Positions 22,488 to 30,953 of a DNA stretch of 64,000 nucleotides are shown one piece after another (the stretch's first letter is position 1; each line of letters opens with the position of its first letter). The notes beneath the pieces were generated by a model. It was not told the origin of the DNA. It saw only the letters and a program-made list of their open reading frames with translations, and did not search any database. The stretch spans positions 434,001 through 498,000 of the forward strand of contig NZ_JAPNUE010000001.1 in NCBI RefSeq assembly GCF_026626305.1, given 5' to 3'. The position numbers were made by a program, and so were the translations under genes. Origin of the DNA: Frigidibacter sp. RF13 (GTDB lineage: Bacteria; Pseudomonadota; Alphaproteobacteria; Rhodobacterales; Rhodobacteraceae).

Positions 22488-23642
22488 ATGACCATCGAGG
22501 CAAAGCCAGACGGCTGGGACGAGGCGGCGATGGCCGGGCAGGGGGCCTGGATCCTGCCCGAGACAATTTTCGATGGTATCTGGCTGAGAAGCGGTACGTC
22601 GCTTTTCGTCCAGAAAGGCCGCGCTTCGTTGAAACGCTTTGACGGAACCGGGCCGGTCTGGAAGTGCGGCGGCATCCTGTCGCCGGGTTTTGTCGATCTG
22701 CAGGTCAATGGCGGCGGCGGTATCCTGTTCAACAACCGGCCCGACGCCGAAAGCGCGCTTGCAATCGCGGCCGCACACCGCACCACGGGCACCGTGGCGA
22801 TCCTGCCGACCTTGATCACCGATGCGGCCGAGGTGCTTGAGGCGGCGGCAGACGCGGTGATCGCGAGCCACGGGCGGGGTGGGATTGTCGGCATCCATAT
22901 TGAAGGGCCGCATATTTCGCCCGCCCGCAAGGGTACGCATGCCGAGGGCCATATCCGGCCGCTGGAAGAGCGAACCTTCGCGGTCGTCGCGCGCCTGAGA
23001 CAGCGCGGCATTCCGGTGATGATCACGCTCGCGCCCGAGGCGGTGCAGCCGGGGCAGGTGGCGCGGCTCGTCGCCATGGGCGTCGTGGTGGCCATCGGCC
23101 ATACCGATGCATCGGCTGCGGCGGTGAATGCGCTTCTGGCCGAGGGCGCGCAGTGCTTCACCCATCTTTTCAACGCGATGTCGCAGATGCAGGGTCGCGA
23201 ACCGGGCTGCGTCGGCGCCGCGATCAATTCCTCTGCCTATGCCTCGCTCATCTGCGACGGCATTCATGTGGCACCCGAGATGATCGCGCTGGCGCTGCGT
23301 GCGCGCCCGGTTCCTGACCGGATGTATTTGGTCAGCGACGCGATGCCGACTGTCGCCGGACCGGAAAGCTACAAGCTCTACGGTCAGGACATCCGGCTGG
23401 ATCATGGACGGCTTGTGAATGCAGACGGCGCGCTTGCCGGCGCACATGTCACGATGCTGCAGTCTGTGGCATTTCTTGCCCAGAAGATCGGCCTGTCGCT
23501 GGAAACTGCTTTGCGCATGGCCATCAGCCATCCGGCGAGACTCATGGGCTTGAAGGCGCTTTCGGCAATCGAGGGGCGGGCGGTGTCTGACCTCATTCTC
23601 ATCCGCCAGGATCTGTCCGAGATGCAATTTGTGCTGCCATAG
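22488..23642 (+). CDS. nagA: N-acetylglucosamine-6-phosphate deacetylase
   Basis: NagA removes acetate from GlcNAc 6-phosphate. The 384-residue amidohydrolase-fold protein shows PGFVDLQVNGGGGILFNN near residues 66-83, the metal-site motif IVGIHIEGPHISPARKGTH, AIGHTDA, FTHLFNAMSQMQGREPG and LVSDAMPTVAGP with the catalytic Asp. The family-typical starting HG pair in the first metal motif is replaced by VDLQVNG, as usual in NagA. It is the last gene of the rightward arm, 12 bp after the isomerase gene. Confidence 0.95.
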   Translation: MTIEAKPDGWDEAAMAGQGAWILPETIFDGIWLRSGTSLFVQKGRASLKRFDGTGPVWKCGGILSPGFVDLQVNGGGGILFNNRPDAESALAIAAAHRTTGTVAILPTLITDAAEVLEAAADAVIASHGRGGIVGIHIEGPHISPARKGTHAEGHIRPLEERTFAVVARLRQRGIPVMITLAPEAVQPGQVARLVAMGVVVAIGHTDASAAAVNALLAEGAQCFTHLFNAMSQMQGREPGCVGAAINSSAYASLICDGIHVAPEMIALALRARPVPDRMYLVSDAMPTVAGPESYKLYGQDIRLDHGRLVNADGALAGAHVTMLQSVAFLAQKIGLSLETALRMAISHPARLMGLKALSAIEGRAVSDLILIRQDLSEMQFVLP

Positions 23643-23660
23643 GGCAACTGATCCGTATAT

Positions 23661-23685
23661 CCGATAATCGGTATTATGTAACTAT
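23661..23685. promoter_or_regulatory. AT-rich element between nagA and rpe
   Basis: The 130-bp gap holds a palindrome CCGATAATCGG followed by GGTATTATGTAACTAT, which matches 12 of 16 positions of the 17-bp murQ/kinase element. It may be a diverged site of the same regulator or a promoter for rpe. Weak evidence. Confidence 0.25.
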
Positions 23686-23772
23686 TTGATATATGCGAGT
23701 CCGGACTTTCACACGCGCCCGTCTTCGGTCATAAGGCCCGGAAAGCCCTGGAAATGCCAGCGAGGACGCTCC

Positions 23773-24465
23773 ATGACCTTTTCCCGCGCCATAAAGATCG
23801 CACCGTCGATCCTCTCGGCCGATTTCGCCAACTTCGGCCAGGAAATCCGCGCCATCGAGGATCAGGGCTGCGACTGGGTCCATGTCGATGTGATGGACGG
23901 CCATTTCGTGCCGAACCTCACGTTCGGGCCGCAGCTTTGCAAGGCGATCCGGCCGCATATCAAAACGGTGATGGACGTCCATCTGATGATCGCGCCGGTT
24001 GATCTCTATATCGACGCCTTCTGCGAGGCTGGCGCCGATGTGCTTACCGCGCACGTAGAGGCCGGCCCTCACATCCACCGCACCTTGCAAGCCATTCGTT
24101 CCAATGGGAAAAAAGCCGGTCTTGCACTCAATCCCGGGACACCGGCCGAGGCGGCACGCGAATTGCTGGATCTTGTTGACCTCATCTGCGTGATGACGGT
24201 CAACCCGGGCTTCGGCGGGCAAAAATTCATTCATTCCCAGATAGATAAGGTGCGCGCCTTGCGCGCGATGATCGGCGACAGACCCATCCATATCGAGATC
24301 GATGGCGGCATCACGCCCGAGACCGCGCCACTGGTCGCGGCGGCGGGCGCGGATGTTCTGGTAGCGGGATCGGGCGTCTTTTCCGGCGGGTCGGTTGCGA
24401 AACCGCAGGTCTATGGCCAGAATATCAGGGCGATCCGCGCCGCCGCCGAGGCGGCCCCGCGCTGA
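23773..24465 (+). CDS. rpe: Ribulose-phosphate 3-epimerase
   Basis: It interconverts ribulose 5-phosphate and xylulose 5-phosphate (pentose phosphate or Calvin cycle). From the ATG behind GCGAGGACGCTCC the TIM-barrel protein is 230 residues: KIAPSILSADFANFGQEI at the N-terminus, the metal-binding VHVDVMDGHFVPNLTFG, VMTVNPGFGGQKFI and IDGGITPETAPLVAAAGAD. An in-frame upstream start would lie in the AT-rich gap and is not preferred. A redoxin gene and a phosphatase gene follow closely. Confidence 0.96.
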   Translation: MTFSRAIKIAPSILSADFANFGQEIRAIEDQGCDWVHVDVMDGHFVPNLTFGPQLCKAIRPHIKTVMDVHLMIAPVDLYIDAFCEAGADVLTAHVEAGPHIHRTLQAIRSNGKKAGLALNPGTPAEAARELLDLVDLICVMTVNPGFGGQKFIHSQIDKVRALRAMIGDRPIHIEIDGGITPETAPLVAAAGADVLVAGSGVFSGGSVAKPQVYGQNIRAIRAAAEAAPR

Positions 24466-24475
24466 GGAGGAACTC

Positions 24476-25030
24476 ATGGCCGTATCCCCGCCCGTCTGCG
24501 ATTTTGGTTGGAAAGCCCCGGATTTCTCGCTTCCGGGCACCGACGGGCGCACGTGGTCGCTTGGCGAGATCGCCGGGGCAAACGGCACGTTGATCATGTT
24601 CATCTGCAACCATTGCCCCTATGTGCAGGCGGTGATGGACCGGATCGTGCGCGACGCGGCGGCGTTGCAAGCCGAAGGGATCGGCGTGGCCGCCATCTCG
24701 TCCAACGATGCGGCCGCCTATCCGGCCGACAGTTTCGCCAATATGGCGACTGAGGCGCAGCGCCACGGATTTTCCTTTCCCTATCTCTACGATGAAAGCC
24801 AGGCGGTCGCGCGCGCCTATGGTGCCGCCTGCACCCCGGATTTCTTCGGCTTCAACAACCGGCTTGAGCTTCAGTATCGTGGCAGGCTCGATGCGTCGGG
24901 CAGGCAACCGGCAGGACCAGAGGTGAAACGCGAGCTGTACGAAGCAATGAAACTGGTCGCCCGGACGGGCAAGGGGCCAGACGATCAGATCGCCTCTCTC
25001 GGCTGTTCAATCAAATGGCGGGATGTGTGA
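24476..25030 (+). CDS. Thioredoxin-fold protein (AhpC/TSA-like)
   Basis: It is a cytoplasmic thioredoxin-fold protein of 184 residues with no signal peptide. It has APDFSLPGTDGRTWSLGEI near residues 12-30, then the redox motif CNHC in FICNHCPYVQAVMDR, and SNDAAAYPADSF further on; CTPDFF is another family-typical cysteine motif. This matches the group annotated as thioredoxin family protein or redoxin domain protein in proteobacteria, whose substrate is unknown. It begins at an ATG after GAGGAGGAACTC, 10 bp after rpe, and overlaps the next gene. Confidence 0.85.
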   Translation: MAVSPPVCDFGWKAPDFSLPGTDGRTWSLGEIAGANGTLIMFICNHCPYVQAVMDRIVRDAAALQAEGIGVAAISSNDAAAYPADSFANMATEAQRHGFSFPYLYDESQAVARAYGAACTPDFFGFNNRLELQYRGRLDASGRQPAGPEVKRELYEAMKLVARTGKGPDDQIASLGCSIKWRDV

Positions 25031-25689
25031 GCCCCCCGCCCGCCCTGATCTTCGACCTCGACGGAACCTTGATCGACAGCCTTCCGGATCTGGCTGCGGC
25101 GGTGAATCGGCTGCTCGCCGCCGAGGGGCTGGCGCCGATGGCACGCGCCGAGGTCCAGTCCTATGTCGGCGATGGCGCCCCTGCGCTGGTCCACCGGGTG
25201 ATGGCGGCGCGCGGGCTGGCGGCGGAGCGCCACGCGGACCTGACGACACGGCTCGTCGCCGATTACAGCGCGCTCCCGGCTGAACTGACGACCGTCTATC
25301 CTCACGTATTCGAAACGCTGACCAACTTGAGGCAGCACGGTCATCCGCTCGGCCTCTGTACGAACAAACCCGGCGCCGCCACGGGCGCGGTGCTTTCCGC
25401 GCTCGGTCTCGCCCTTCTCTTCGATGTGGTCATATCGGGCGACAGCCTTCCGGAGCGGAAGCCCCACCCTGCCCCGCTTCTGGCAGCAATCGACAGGCTC
25501 GGCGCACCAGCGATTTTCGTCGGCGACAGCGAGGTCGATGCCCGCACCGCGGAAGCCGCCGGTCTGCCCTTCTTTCTCTTCACCAAAGGCTACCTGCGGG
25601 TTCCGCTGTCCGAGATCAGCGTCACTGCCACGTTCGACGACTTTGCCGACTTTCGGGAGCTTATTGCGACATTACCTGCAACGCCGTAA
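25015..25689 (+). CDS. gph: Phosphoglycolate phosphatase (HAD superfamily)
   Basis: It hydrolyses 2-phosphoglycolate, formed by DNA repair and, in autotrophs, by Rubisco oxygenation. The 224-residue HAD protein has motif I FDLDGTLIDS, motif II in LCTNKPGAA, the motif III lysine near DSLPERKPHP, and motif IV VGDSEVDARTAEAAG. The ATG at 25015 overlaps the redoxin gene by 16 bp; a GTG at 25027, forming GTGA with the redoxin stop, is an equally good start. The rpe-gph neighbourhood is common in proteobacteria. Confidence 0.88.
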   Translation: MAGCVSPPPALIFDLDGTLIDSLPDLAAAVNRLLAAEGLAPMARAEVQSYVGDGAPALVHRVMAARGLAAERHADLTTRLVADYSALPAELTTVYPHVFETLTNLRQHGHPLGLCTNKPGAATGAVLSALGLALLFDVVISGDSLPERKPHPAPLLAAIDRLGAPAIFVGDSEVDARTAEAAGLPFFLFTKGYLRVPLSEISVTATFDDFADFRELIATLPATP

Positions 25690-25740
25690 CATCTTTCCGA
25701 AGATCGCCAGAACTTCCGGAACGATTTACGCATTCAAATA

Positions 25741-25769
25741 TTGATATATGTTTGACATGCGCCTATATG
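25741..25769 (+). promoter_or_regulatory. Candidate promoter of the persulfide dioxygenase gene, with AT-rich operator-like sequence
   Basis: TTGATA and TATATG are 17 bp apart. Just upstream and overlapping is CATTCAAATATTGATATATG, resembling the AT-rich sites bound by the sulfide-responsive ArsR-type repressors BigR/SqrR (ATTC-N8-GAAT). Only one half-site matches fully, so the operator is tentative. Confidence 0.35.
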
Positions 25770-25795
25770 CGAAGCGTGGCAAGCAGGAGAGACCC

Positions 25796-26668
25796 ATGAC
25801 ATCGCTCACCAAACCCGAAGTGACCGGCTTTTTCGACGAGGCCACCAATACCGTCACCTTTCTGGTGAAGGATCCTGCAAGCAACGCCTGCGCCATCGTC
25901 GATTCCGTCCTCGATTTCGATTATTCCTCGGGCCGGACCGACACGAAATCTGCCGATGCGGTCATCGCCTATGTGAAGGACAAGGGCCTTTCGGTCGAGT
26001 GGATCCTCGAAACCCATGTCCATGCCGACCATCTGTCGGCCGCGCCCTATATCCAGCAAAGGATCGGCGGAAAGATCGGCATCGGCGACCGGATCACCGT
26101 GGTGCAGAACACATTCGGCAAGATCTTCAACGAAGGCACCGAGTTTCAGCGCGACGGCAGCCAGTTCGACAAGCTGTTTCAGGAAGGCGACCGGTTCGCC
26201 ATCGGCAGCCTTGAGGGCCGCGTCCTGCACACGCCGGGCCATACGCCCGCTTGCCTGACCTATGTGGTGGGCGACGCCGCCTTCGTCGGCGATACGCTCT
26301 TCATGCCTGATTTCGGCACGGCGCGCTGCGACTTCCCCGGCGGATCGGCCGAGACGCTTTTTGCCTCGATCCAGAAGATCCTGACCCTGCCGGACGAGAC
26401 CCGCATCTTCGTCGGCCATGACTACAAGGCACCGGGGCGCGAGACCTATAGCTGGGAAACCACGGTCGCCGAGCAGAAGGCCTGCAACGTCCATGTCGGC
26501 GGCCGCTCGCAAGAGGAATTCGTGGCGATGCGCGAGGCGCGCGACAAGACGCTTGCGATGCCGAAGCTGATCATCCCGTCCCTGCAGGTGAACATGCGTG
26601 CCGGTCAGATGCCGCCCGCCGACAAGGACGGCAAGACCTTCCTCAAAGTGCCTGTGAACGGCCTGTGA
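25796..26668 (+). CDS. blh: Persulfide dioxygenase / metallo-beta-lactamase fold hydrolase (Blh/ETHE1 type)
   Basis: It is predicted to oxidise glutathione persulfide to sulfite with mononuclear iron, as part of sulfide detoxification. From the ATG behind AGGAGAGACCC the protein is 290 residues. Metal ligands are seen in ETHVHADHLS, HTPGHTPACL, VGDTLF and VGHDYKAPGRE. The inserted GTEFQRDGSQFDKLFQEGD is common in Blh proteins of the BigR/SqrR regulons. An upstream in-frame ATG would include the promoter and is rejected. A SulP anion transporter follows 35 bp later, consistent with handling the sulfur oxyanion product. Confidence 0.9.
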   Translation: MTSLTKPEVTGFFDEATNTVTFLVKDPASNACAIVDSVLDFDYSSGRTDTKSADAVIAYVKDKGLSVEWILETHVHADHLSAAPYIQQRIGGKIGIGDRITVVQNTFGKIFNEGTEFQRDGSQFDKLFQEGDRFAIGSLEGRVLHTPGHTPACLTYVVGDAAFVGDTLFMPDFGTARCDFPGGSAETLFASIQKILTLPDETRIFVGHDYKAPGRETYSWETTVAEQKACNVHVGGRSQEEFVAMREARDKTLAMPKLIIPSLQVNMRAGQMPPADKDGKTFLKVPVNGL

Positions 26669-26703
26669 CGAAAAGCTGAGCCACAGCCCAGGCGGGATTT
26701 CCC

Positions 26704-28461
26704 ATGAAACGCTATTTCCCCATCCTTGAATGGGCGCCTGCCTATTCGCGCGCGACCTTCGCGGCCGACCTCATCGCCGCGCTGATCGTCACGGTGATGC
26801 TGATCCCGCAGTCGCTGGCCTATGCGCTTCTGGCGGGGCTTCCGGCGGAGGTCGGCCTTTATGCCTCCATCGCACCGCTGGTCCTCTATGCGCTCTTTGG
26901 CACCTCGCGGACGCTGGCCGTCGGGCCGGTCGCCGTTGCCTCGCTGATGACCGCAGCAGCCGTCGGGCAGATCGCCGCCTCGGGCAGCCCGGATTATCTG
27001 GCCGCCGCCGTTCTCCTGGCGTTTCTGTCTGGTGCCTTCCTTCTGGCGATGGGGCTTCTGAGGTTGGGGATCGTCGCCAATTTCCTGTCGCATCCGGTGA
27101 TCACCGGCTTTGTCACCGCCTCGGGCCTTCTGATCGCTGCGAGCCAGCTGCGCCATATTCTCGGCGTGAAGGGTGGCGGCCAGACCCTACCGGAAATCGC
27201 AGAAAACCTCTGGCCGAACCTTGCTGCCGTGAACCCCTCGACGATCCTCCTTGGCCTTGCGGCGATCGCCGCGCTGGTCGCGGCGCGGCGCTGGCTGAAA
27301 GGGCTGCTCATCGGCCTCGGCCTGACGGCCGGAACAGCAGGCATACTCGCCCGCCTCGGCCCGATGGTCGTGGTGATCGCCTCGATCCTCTTGACCGTTC
27401 TTATGAACCTGCCTGCCTCCGGGGTCGCCATCCTCGGCGAAGTGCCGCGCGGCCTGCCCACCCCTGCCCTGCCCCGGCTCGATCCTGACCTGATCGCGCG
27501 TTTGGCGCTGCCCGCGCTTCTCATCTCCATCGTCGGTTATGTCGAGACGATCTCGGTCGCCCAGACGCTCGCCGCCAAACGCCGTCAGCGCATAGACCCC
27601 GATCAGGAACTGGTGGCGCTCGGCGCCTCGAACCTTGGCGCAGCGCTGTCGGGCGGCTTCCCGGTGACGGGCGGCTTCGCCCGTTCGGTCGTCAACTTCG
27701 ACGCGGGCGCAGAGACGCCCGCGGCGGGTGCCATCACCGCGCTTTTCATGGCGCTTGCCACGCTCTTCCTCACCCCCGCGCTTTACAACCTGCCGCAGGC
27801 AGTGCTCGCCGCCACCATCATCGTCGCCGTCCTGAGTCTTGTCGACCTCGGCGCCTTCGGCCGGACCTGGGCCTATTCGCGCGCGGATGCGGCGGCGATG
27901 GGGGCCACGGTGCTTGTGACGCTGGTGAAGGGGGTCGAAATGGGGATCGTCGCGGGCATCGGCCTGTCGCTCGCGCTCTACCTCCTGCGCACCTCACGTC
28001 CGCATATGGCAGTGGTCGGGCAGGTCGCGGGCACCGAGCATTTCCGCAATGTGCTGCGCCATCATGTGGTGACCGTTCCGAACATCCTGTCGATCCGCGT
28101 CGACGAGAGCCTCTATTTCGCCAACACCCGCGCCCTCGAAGACCGTATCCTCGCAGAGGTCGCTGACAGGCCCGCGCTGAAGCATGTGGTCCTCATGTGC
28201 CCGGCGGTGAACGACGTCGACGCCTCCGCACTTGAAAGCCTCGAAGCGATCAACCACCGCCTGAAGGATGCGGGCGTCCTTTTCCACCTGACCGAGGTCA
28301 AGGGACCGGTTATGGACCGTCTGAACCGCAGCCATTTCCTGCGCGACCTGAGCGGGCAGGTCTTCCTGTCGCAGATCGACGCGATGCGGACCCTCGCGCC
28401 GGACGAGACATGCGCGGCTCTCGCATGCCAGCGCAGCGACAGCCTGAGGAAAGCGGTCTAG
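26704..28461 (+). CDS. SulP family anion transporter with STAS domain
   Basis: It is an inner-membrane anion transporter, probably of sulfate or a related oxyanion. The 585-residue protein has about 12 hydrophobic segments starting after FAADLIAALIVTVMLIPQSL, the SulP signature YALLAGLPAEVGLYAS near the N-terminus, GGFPVTGGFARSVVNFDAGA, and a cytoplasmic STAS domain from about residue 450 (VDESLYFANTRALEDRI, CPAVNDVDASALESLEAI). Its place after the persulfide dioxygenase suggests a role in the sulfur route. Its stop codon overlaps that of the convergent flavoenzyme gene within CTAGA. Confidence 0.93.
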   Translation: MKRYFPILEWAPAYSRATFAADLIAALIVTVMLIPQSLAYALLAGLPAEVGLYASIAPLVLYALFGTSRTLAVGPVAVASLMTAAAVGQIAASGSPDYLAAAVLLAFLSGAFLLAMGLLRLGIVANFLSHPVITGFVTASGLLIAASQLRHILGVKGGGQTLPEIAENLWPNLAAVNPSTILLGLAAIAALVAARRWLKGLLIGLGLTAGTAGILARLGPMVVVIASILLTVLMNLPASGVAILGEVPRGLPTPALPRLDPDLIARLALPALLISIVGYVETISVAQTLAAKRRQRIDPDQELVALGASNLGAALSGGFPVTGGFARSVVNFDAGAETPAAGAITALFMALATLFLTPALYNLPQAVLAATIIVAVLSLVDLGAFGRTWAYSRADAAAMGATVLVTLVKGVEMGIVAGIGLSLALYLLRTSRPHMAVVGQVAGTEHFRNVLRHHVVTVPNILSIRVDESLYFANTRALEDRILAEVADRPALKHVVLMCPAVNDVDASALESLEAINHRLKDAGVLFHLTEVKGPVMDRLNRSHFLRDLSGQVFLSQIDAMRTLAPDETCAALACQRSDSLRKAV

Positions 28462-29636
28462 ACGACCGCTTTCTCAAGAAAGGGCCGCCCTGCAATGATC
28501 CGCTCCGGCCCCAGCGGTGAAAGGTCGAGCGTCTGCCAGGCGCCGGTCAGGATCAGCTCCGCCATACCCCGCCCGACGGCGGGCGCCTGTTGCAGCCCGT
28601 GACCGGAAAAGCCAGAAGCGATGTAGAAATTCTCAGTCCCCGGCCAAAGACCCAACACCGCGTTCTGGTCCAGCCGGTTGTAGTCGTAATGCCCGACCCA
28701 CAGTCGCGCGACCTTTACCGCGTCGAACCCTTCGCTGCGCTCGTAAAGGCGCGGCCAGATCAGCTCCTCGAACTGGGCATGATCGGGTTCCCAATCGTCG
28801 GGGTCGCAGGGGCCGTCCTCTGCGGGCACGGTGGCGGTGATCCATTGGCCATGCTCAGGCCGCAGATAGATGCCGAAATGATCGATGATCAGCGGCGCCT
28901 CCGGATGACGGGCATTGGGCGCATCGATCACGAAGACCGTGCGTTTGCGTGGCTCGACCGGCAGCGCGAGCCCGGCTTTCGCACAAAGCGTGCCTGACGC
29001 GGTGCCTGCGGCATTGACGAAAGAGCCGCAACAAATTGTTTCGCCGCTCTCCAGGTTTATCGATTCAACGCGGCCGCCTTTGAGGTTCATCCCCGCCACG
29101 CGGCCCTTGCGATACTCAACCCCCCGCGCGCGACCGGCATTCCTGAACCCATGGAGAAGGCCCATATTGTCGAACCAGCCCTCGTCGCGCGGCCCGAAAC
29201 TGCCCGCGACCAGATCGTCGACCTTCATCCAAGGCCAGCGCGCCGCCAGTTCTGCCGGTCCCAATATCTCGGTCGAGGCGCCCAAGGATCGCTGCATCAC
29301 AGCCAGTTCCTGCATAACCGCCCTGCCGCTCTCCGACGCGGTCAGGAACAAATAACCGTTTTCTTTCAAGCCCAAGGACGGGACTTCCCCCTCCGGCCCG
29401 ACGCGCTCACCGAAATTGCGAATGAAATCGACACCGAAGCGCGAAATCTCGACATTCACCGGGTTCGAGAACTGGCTGCGGACCGAAGCAACCGACAGGG
29501 CGGTTGCGGAGCGCGCATAGGTCGGATCGGGCTCGACCACGAGAATGCTCAGCGCTGGCGCCATGCCTGCGAGCCACCAAGCGATAGAGGCCCCGGTCAC
29601 CGCACCACCCGCGATCACCACATCATATTTTTCCAT
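28458..29636 (-). CDS. FAD-dependent oxidoreductase, DAO family
   Basis: It is a predicted cytoplasmic amine or amino-acid oxidase/dehydrogenase. The 392-residue protein begins with the dinucleotide-binding motif DVVIAGGAVTGASIAWWLAG and continues with the DAO pattern: ATALSVASVRSQFSNPVN, FVNAAGTASGTLC and, near the C-terminus, YIASGFSGHGLQQAPAVGRG. Sarcosine oxidase, glycine oxidase and D-amino-acid dehydrogenases share this build; the substrate cannot be told. It stands alone and is convergent with the SulP gene, sharing overlapping stop codons. Confidence 0.88.
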   Translation of the reverse strand: MEKYDVVIAGGAVTGASIAWWLAGMAPALSILVVEPDPTYARSATALSVASVRSQFSNPVNVEISRFGVDFIRNFGERVGPEGEVPSLGLKENGYLFLTASESGRAVMQELAVMQRSLGASTEILGPAELAARWPWMKVDDLVAGSFGPRDEGWFDNMGLLHGFRNAGRARGVEYRKGRVAGMNLKGGRVESINLESGETICCGSFVNAAGTASGTLCAKAGLALPVEPRKRTVFVIDAPNARHPEAPLIIDHFGIYLRPEHGQWITATVPAEDGPCDPDDWEPDHAQFEELIWPRLYERSEGFDAVKVARLWVGHYDYNRLDQNAVLGLWPGTENFYIASGFSGHGLQQAPAVGRGMAELILTGAWQTLDLSPLGPERIIAGRPFLEKAVV

Positions 29637-29661
29637 GCCGCCCCCAAGAATCCGTGCGTGC

Positions 29662-29671
29662 GATACGTATC
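29662..29671. promoter_or_regulatory. Palindrome between divergent flavoenzyme and luxR genes
   Basis: GATACGTATC is a perfect 10-bp palindrome 26 bp upstream of the flavoenzyme start and about 155 bp upstream of the luxR-type gene. It may be an operator for either gene. The rest of the 190-bp gap shows no other clear signal. Confidence 0.25.
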
Positions 29672-29826
29672 ATGCCGGGGTACGGAAAAAAGGCCCTGCA
29701 CTCGACAAAGGCGATAAATCGTGGCAGGGAACAAGCGGGGATAGATGACAGGAAGTTCTATGGACTTTACTGCTTGCAGCCGCGCTTCCGGGCGCGTTCT
29801 GTCAACGGGGATAGGGGAGGTCTGCG

Positions 29827-30618
29827 GTGTCTAGTCACGCCTTCCCGACCACCGACTCCGGCATCCAGTATCTCGACCAGGTACTGCGCGCGACCACGAT
29901 TGAAGAGATCTGGGCACTGCATTGCGAGAAGATGGCAAGCTACGGCTTCGACCGACTGCTCTATGCCTTCACCCGGTTCAAGACGCCGAATTCGATCGGC
30001 AATGTCGACGATTCCCTGATCCTGACCAATCACACGGCCGACTATGTGAAGGAATTTGTTCACGGCGGCCTCTATAAGTCGGCACCTATGGTGAAATGGG
30101 TGGCCGACCATGTCGGCGCGCAATCCTGGTCGCTGATGCATGAGCGTATCCGCAACGCCAATCTCAGCGCGGACGAACGCCGTGTCCTTGACCTCAACCG
30201 CCGGTTCGAGGTTCTGGCAGGCTATTCGATCGGCTTCCGCGAGGTCTCGGTCCGCGCCAAGGGCGGCATCGGTCTTTGCGCCAAGCGTGGCCTCAGCCAG
30301 AGCGATGTCGAGCGAATCTGGGCCGAGCACGGCCGCGAGATCACGGTTCTGAACAACGTCTGCCACCTGCGCATCTCCGCCTTGCCCTATGTCAGTCGCA
30401 AGACTCTGACCGCGCGCCAGCGCGAGGCGCTGGAATGGGTGGGCGACGGCAAGACCACTCAGGATATCGCTATGATCATGGGGCTGACGCCCGCAACGAT
30501 CGAAAAACACCTCCGGCTCGCGCGAGAGGTGCTGGAGGTCGAGACGACCGCGCAGGCGGTTCTCATGGCCTCCTTCCGCAACCAGATTTTCCTGGTGCCA
30601 GAGCTTCGCATCACCTGA
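29827..30618 (+). CDS. LuxR family regulator with autoinducer-binding-like domain
   Basis: It is a predicted transcription factor of 263 residues. The N-terminal two thirds matches the LuxR autoinducer-binding region (GFDRLLYAFTRFKTP, then YVKEFVHGGLYKSAPMVKW), and the C-terminus is a GerE/LuxR helix-turn-helix (LTARQREALEWVGDGKTTQD, MGLTPATIEKHLRLAREVL). It starts at a GTG behind AGGGGAGGTCTGCG. No luxI-type synthase gene is in the window, so it is a LuxR solo; it may sense a foreign signal or a different ligand. Confidence 0.9.
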   Translation: MSSHAFPTTDSGIQYLDQVLRATTIEEIWALHCEKMASYGFDRLLYAFTRFKTPNSIGNVDDSLILTNHTADYVKEFVHGGLYKSAPMVKWVADHVGAQSWSLMHERIRNANLSADERRVLDLNRRFEVLAGYSIGFREVSVRAKGGIGLCAKRGLSQSDVERIWAEHGREITVLNNVCHLRISALPYVSRKTLTARQREALEWVGDGKTTQDIAMIMGLTPATIEKHLRLAREVLEVETTAQAVLMASFRNQIFLVPELRIT

Positions 30619-30636
30619 TCCACGCGGAAATTGATC

Positions 30637-30811
30637 AACGGTAAGGATTTCCTGACTACCGTTACGCGACGTCAAATGTCATCAATACCCTTGTTCCGTG
30701 AGTGGTGGCGAAAGCCAGGAACGCTGATCCGGATGCCTCGTATTCTCGGGGGGGAGGGGTCAAGCCGGGAAACCGGTACGGGCCTGTCGGGGGTATTTCC
30801 GCCCCGGCAGG
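30637..30811. other. Non-coding stretch between luxR-type gene and tsf, with two inverted repeats
   Basis: The gap 30619-30976 has no credible gene. It holds an imperfect hairpin at 30637-30663 (AACGGTA-AGGA and TCCT-TACCGTT) just after the LuxR gene, which could end its transcript, and a 10-bp hairpin at 30783-30811 (CCTGTCGGGG and CCCCGGCAGG, one wobble) with loop GGTATTTCCG-like. The tsf terminator is at its right end. Confidence 0.4.
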
Positions 30812-30920
30812 TTCCCGTCAAAGTCGCGCCCTGTCCTCATCCCCAACAGGTGCGGCGCGCTTGAAGGCGGTGTTGCCCTTCCCCGGCAGCACCGCCATTC
30901 TTATTTGCGTCGGGCATGAC

Positions 30921-30953
30921 ACCAAAGAAAAGGGCGCCGGTTTCCCGACGCCC
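30921..30953 (-). terminator. Rho-independent terminator of rpsB-tsf
   Basis: On the minus strand, GGGCGTCGG and CCGGCGCCC form a 9-bp stem (one G-U pair) closed by a GAAA tetraloop and followed by TTTTCTTTGGT. It begins 24 bp after the tsf stop. This is the clearest intrinsic terminator in the window. Confidence 0.88.

Noticed and set aside
22155..23627. 490-codon minus-strand frame opposite nagA
   Set aside because: It is a mirror of nagA and the isomerase gene without any recognisable family motif.
30631..30864. Short frames in the gap before tsf
   Set aside because: They run through hairpins, lack ribosome sites and match nothing recognised.
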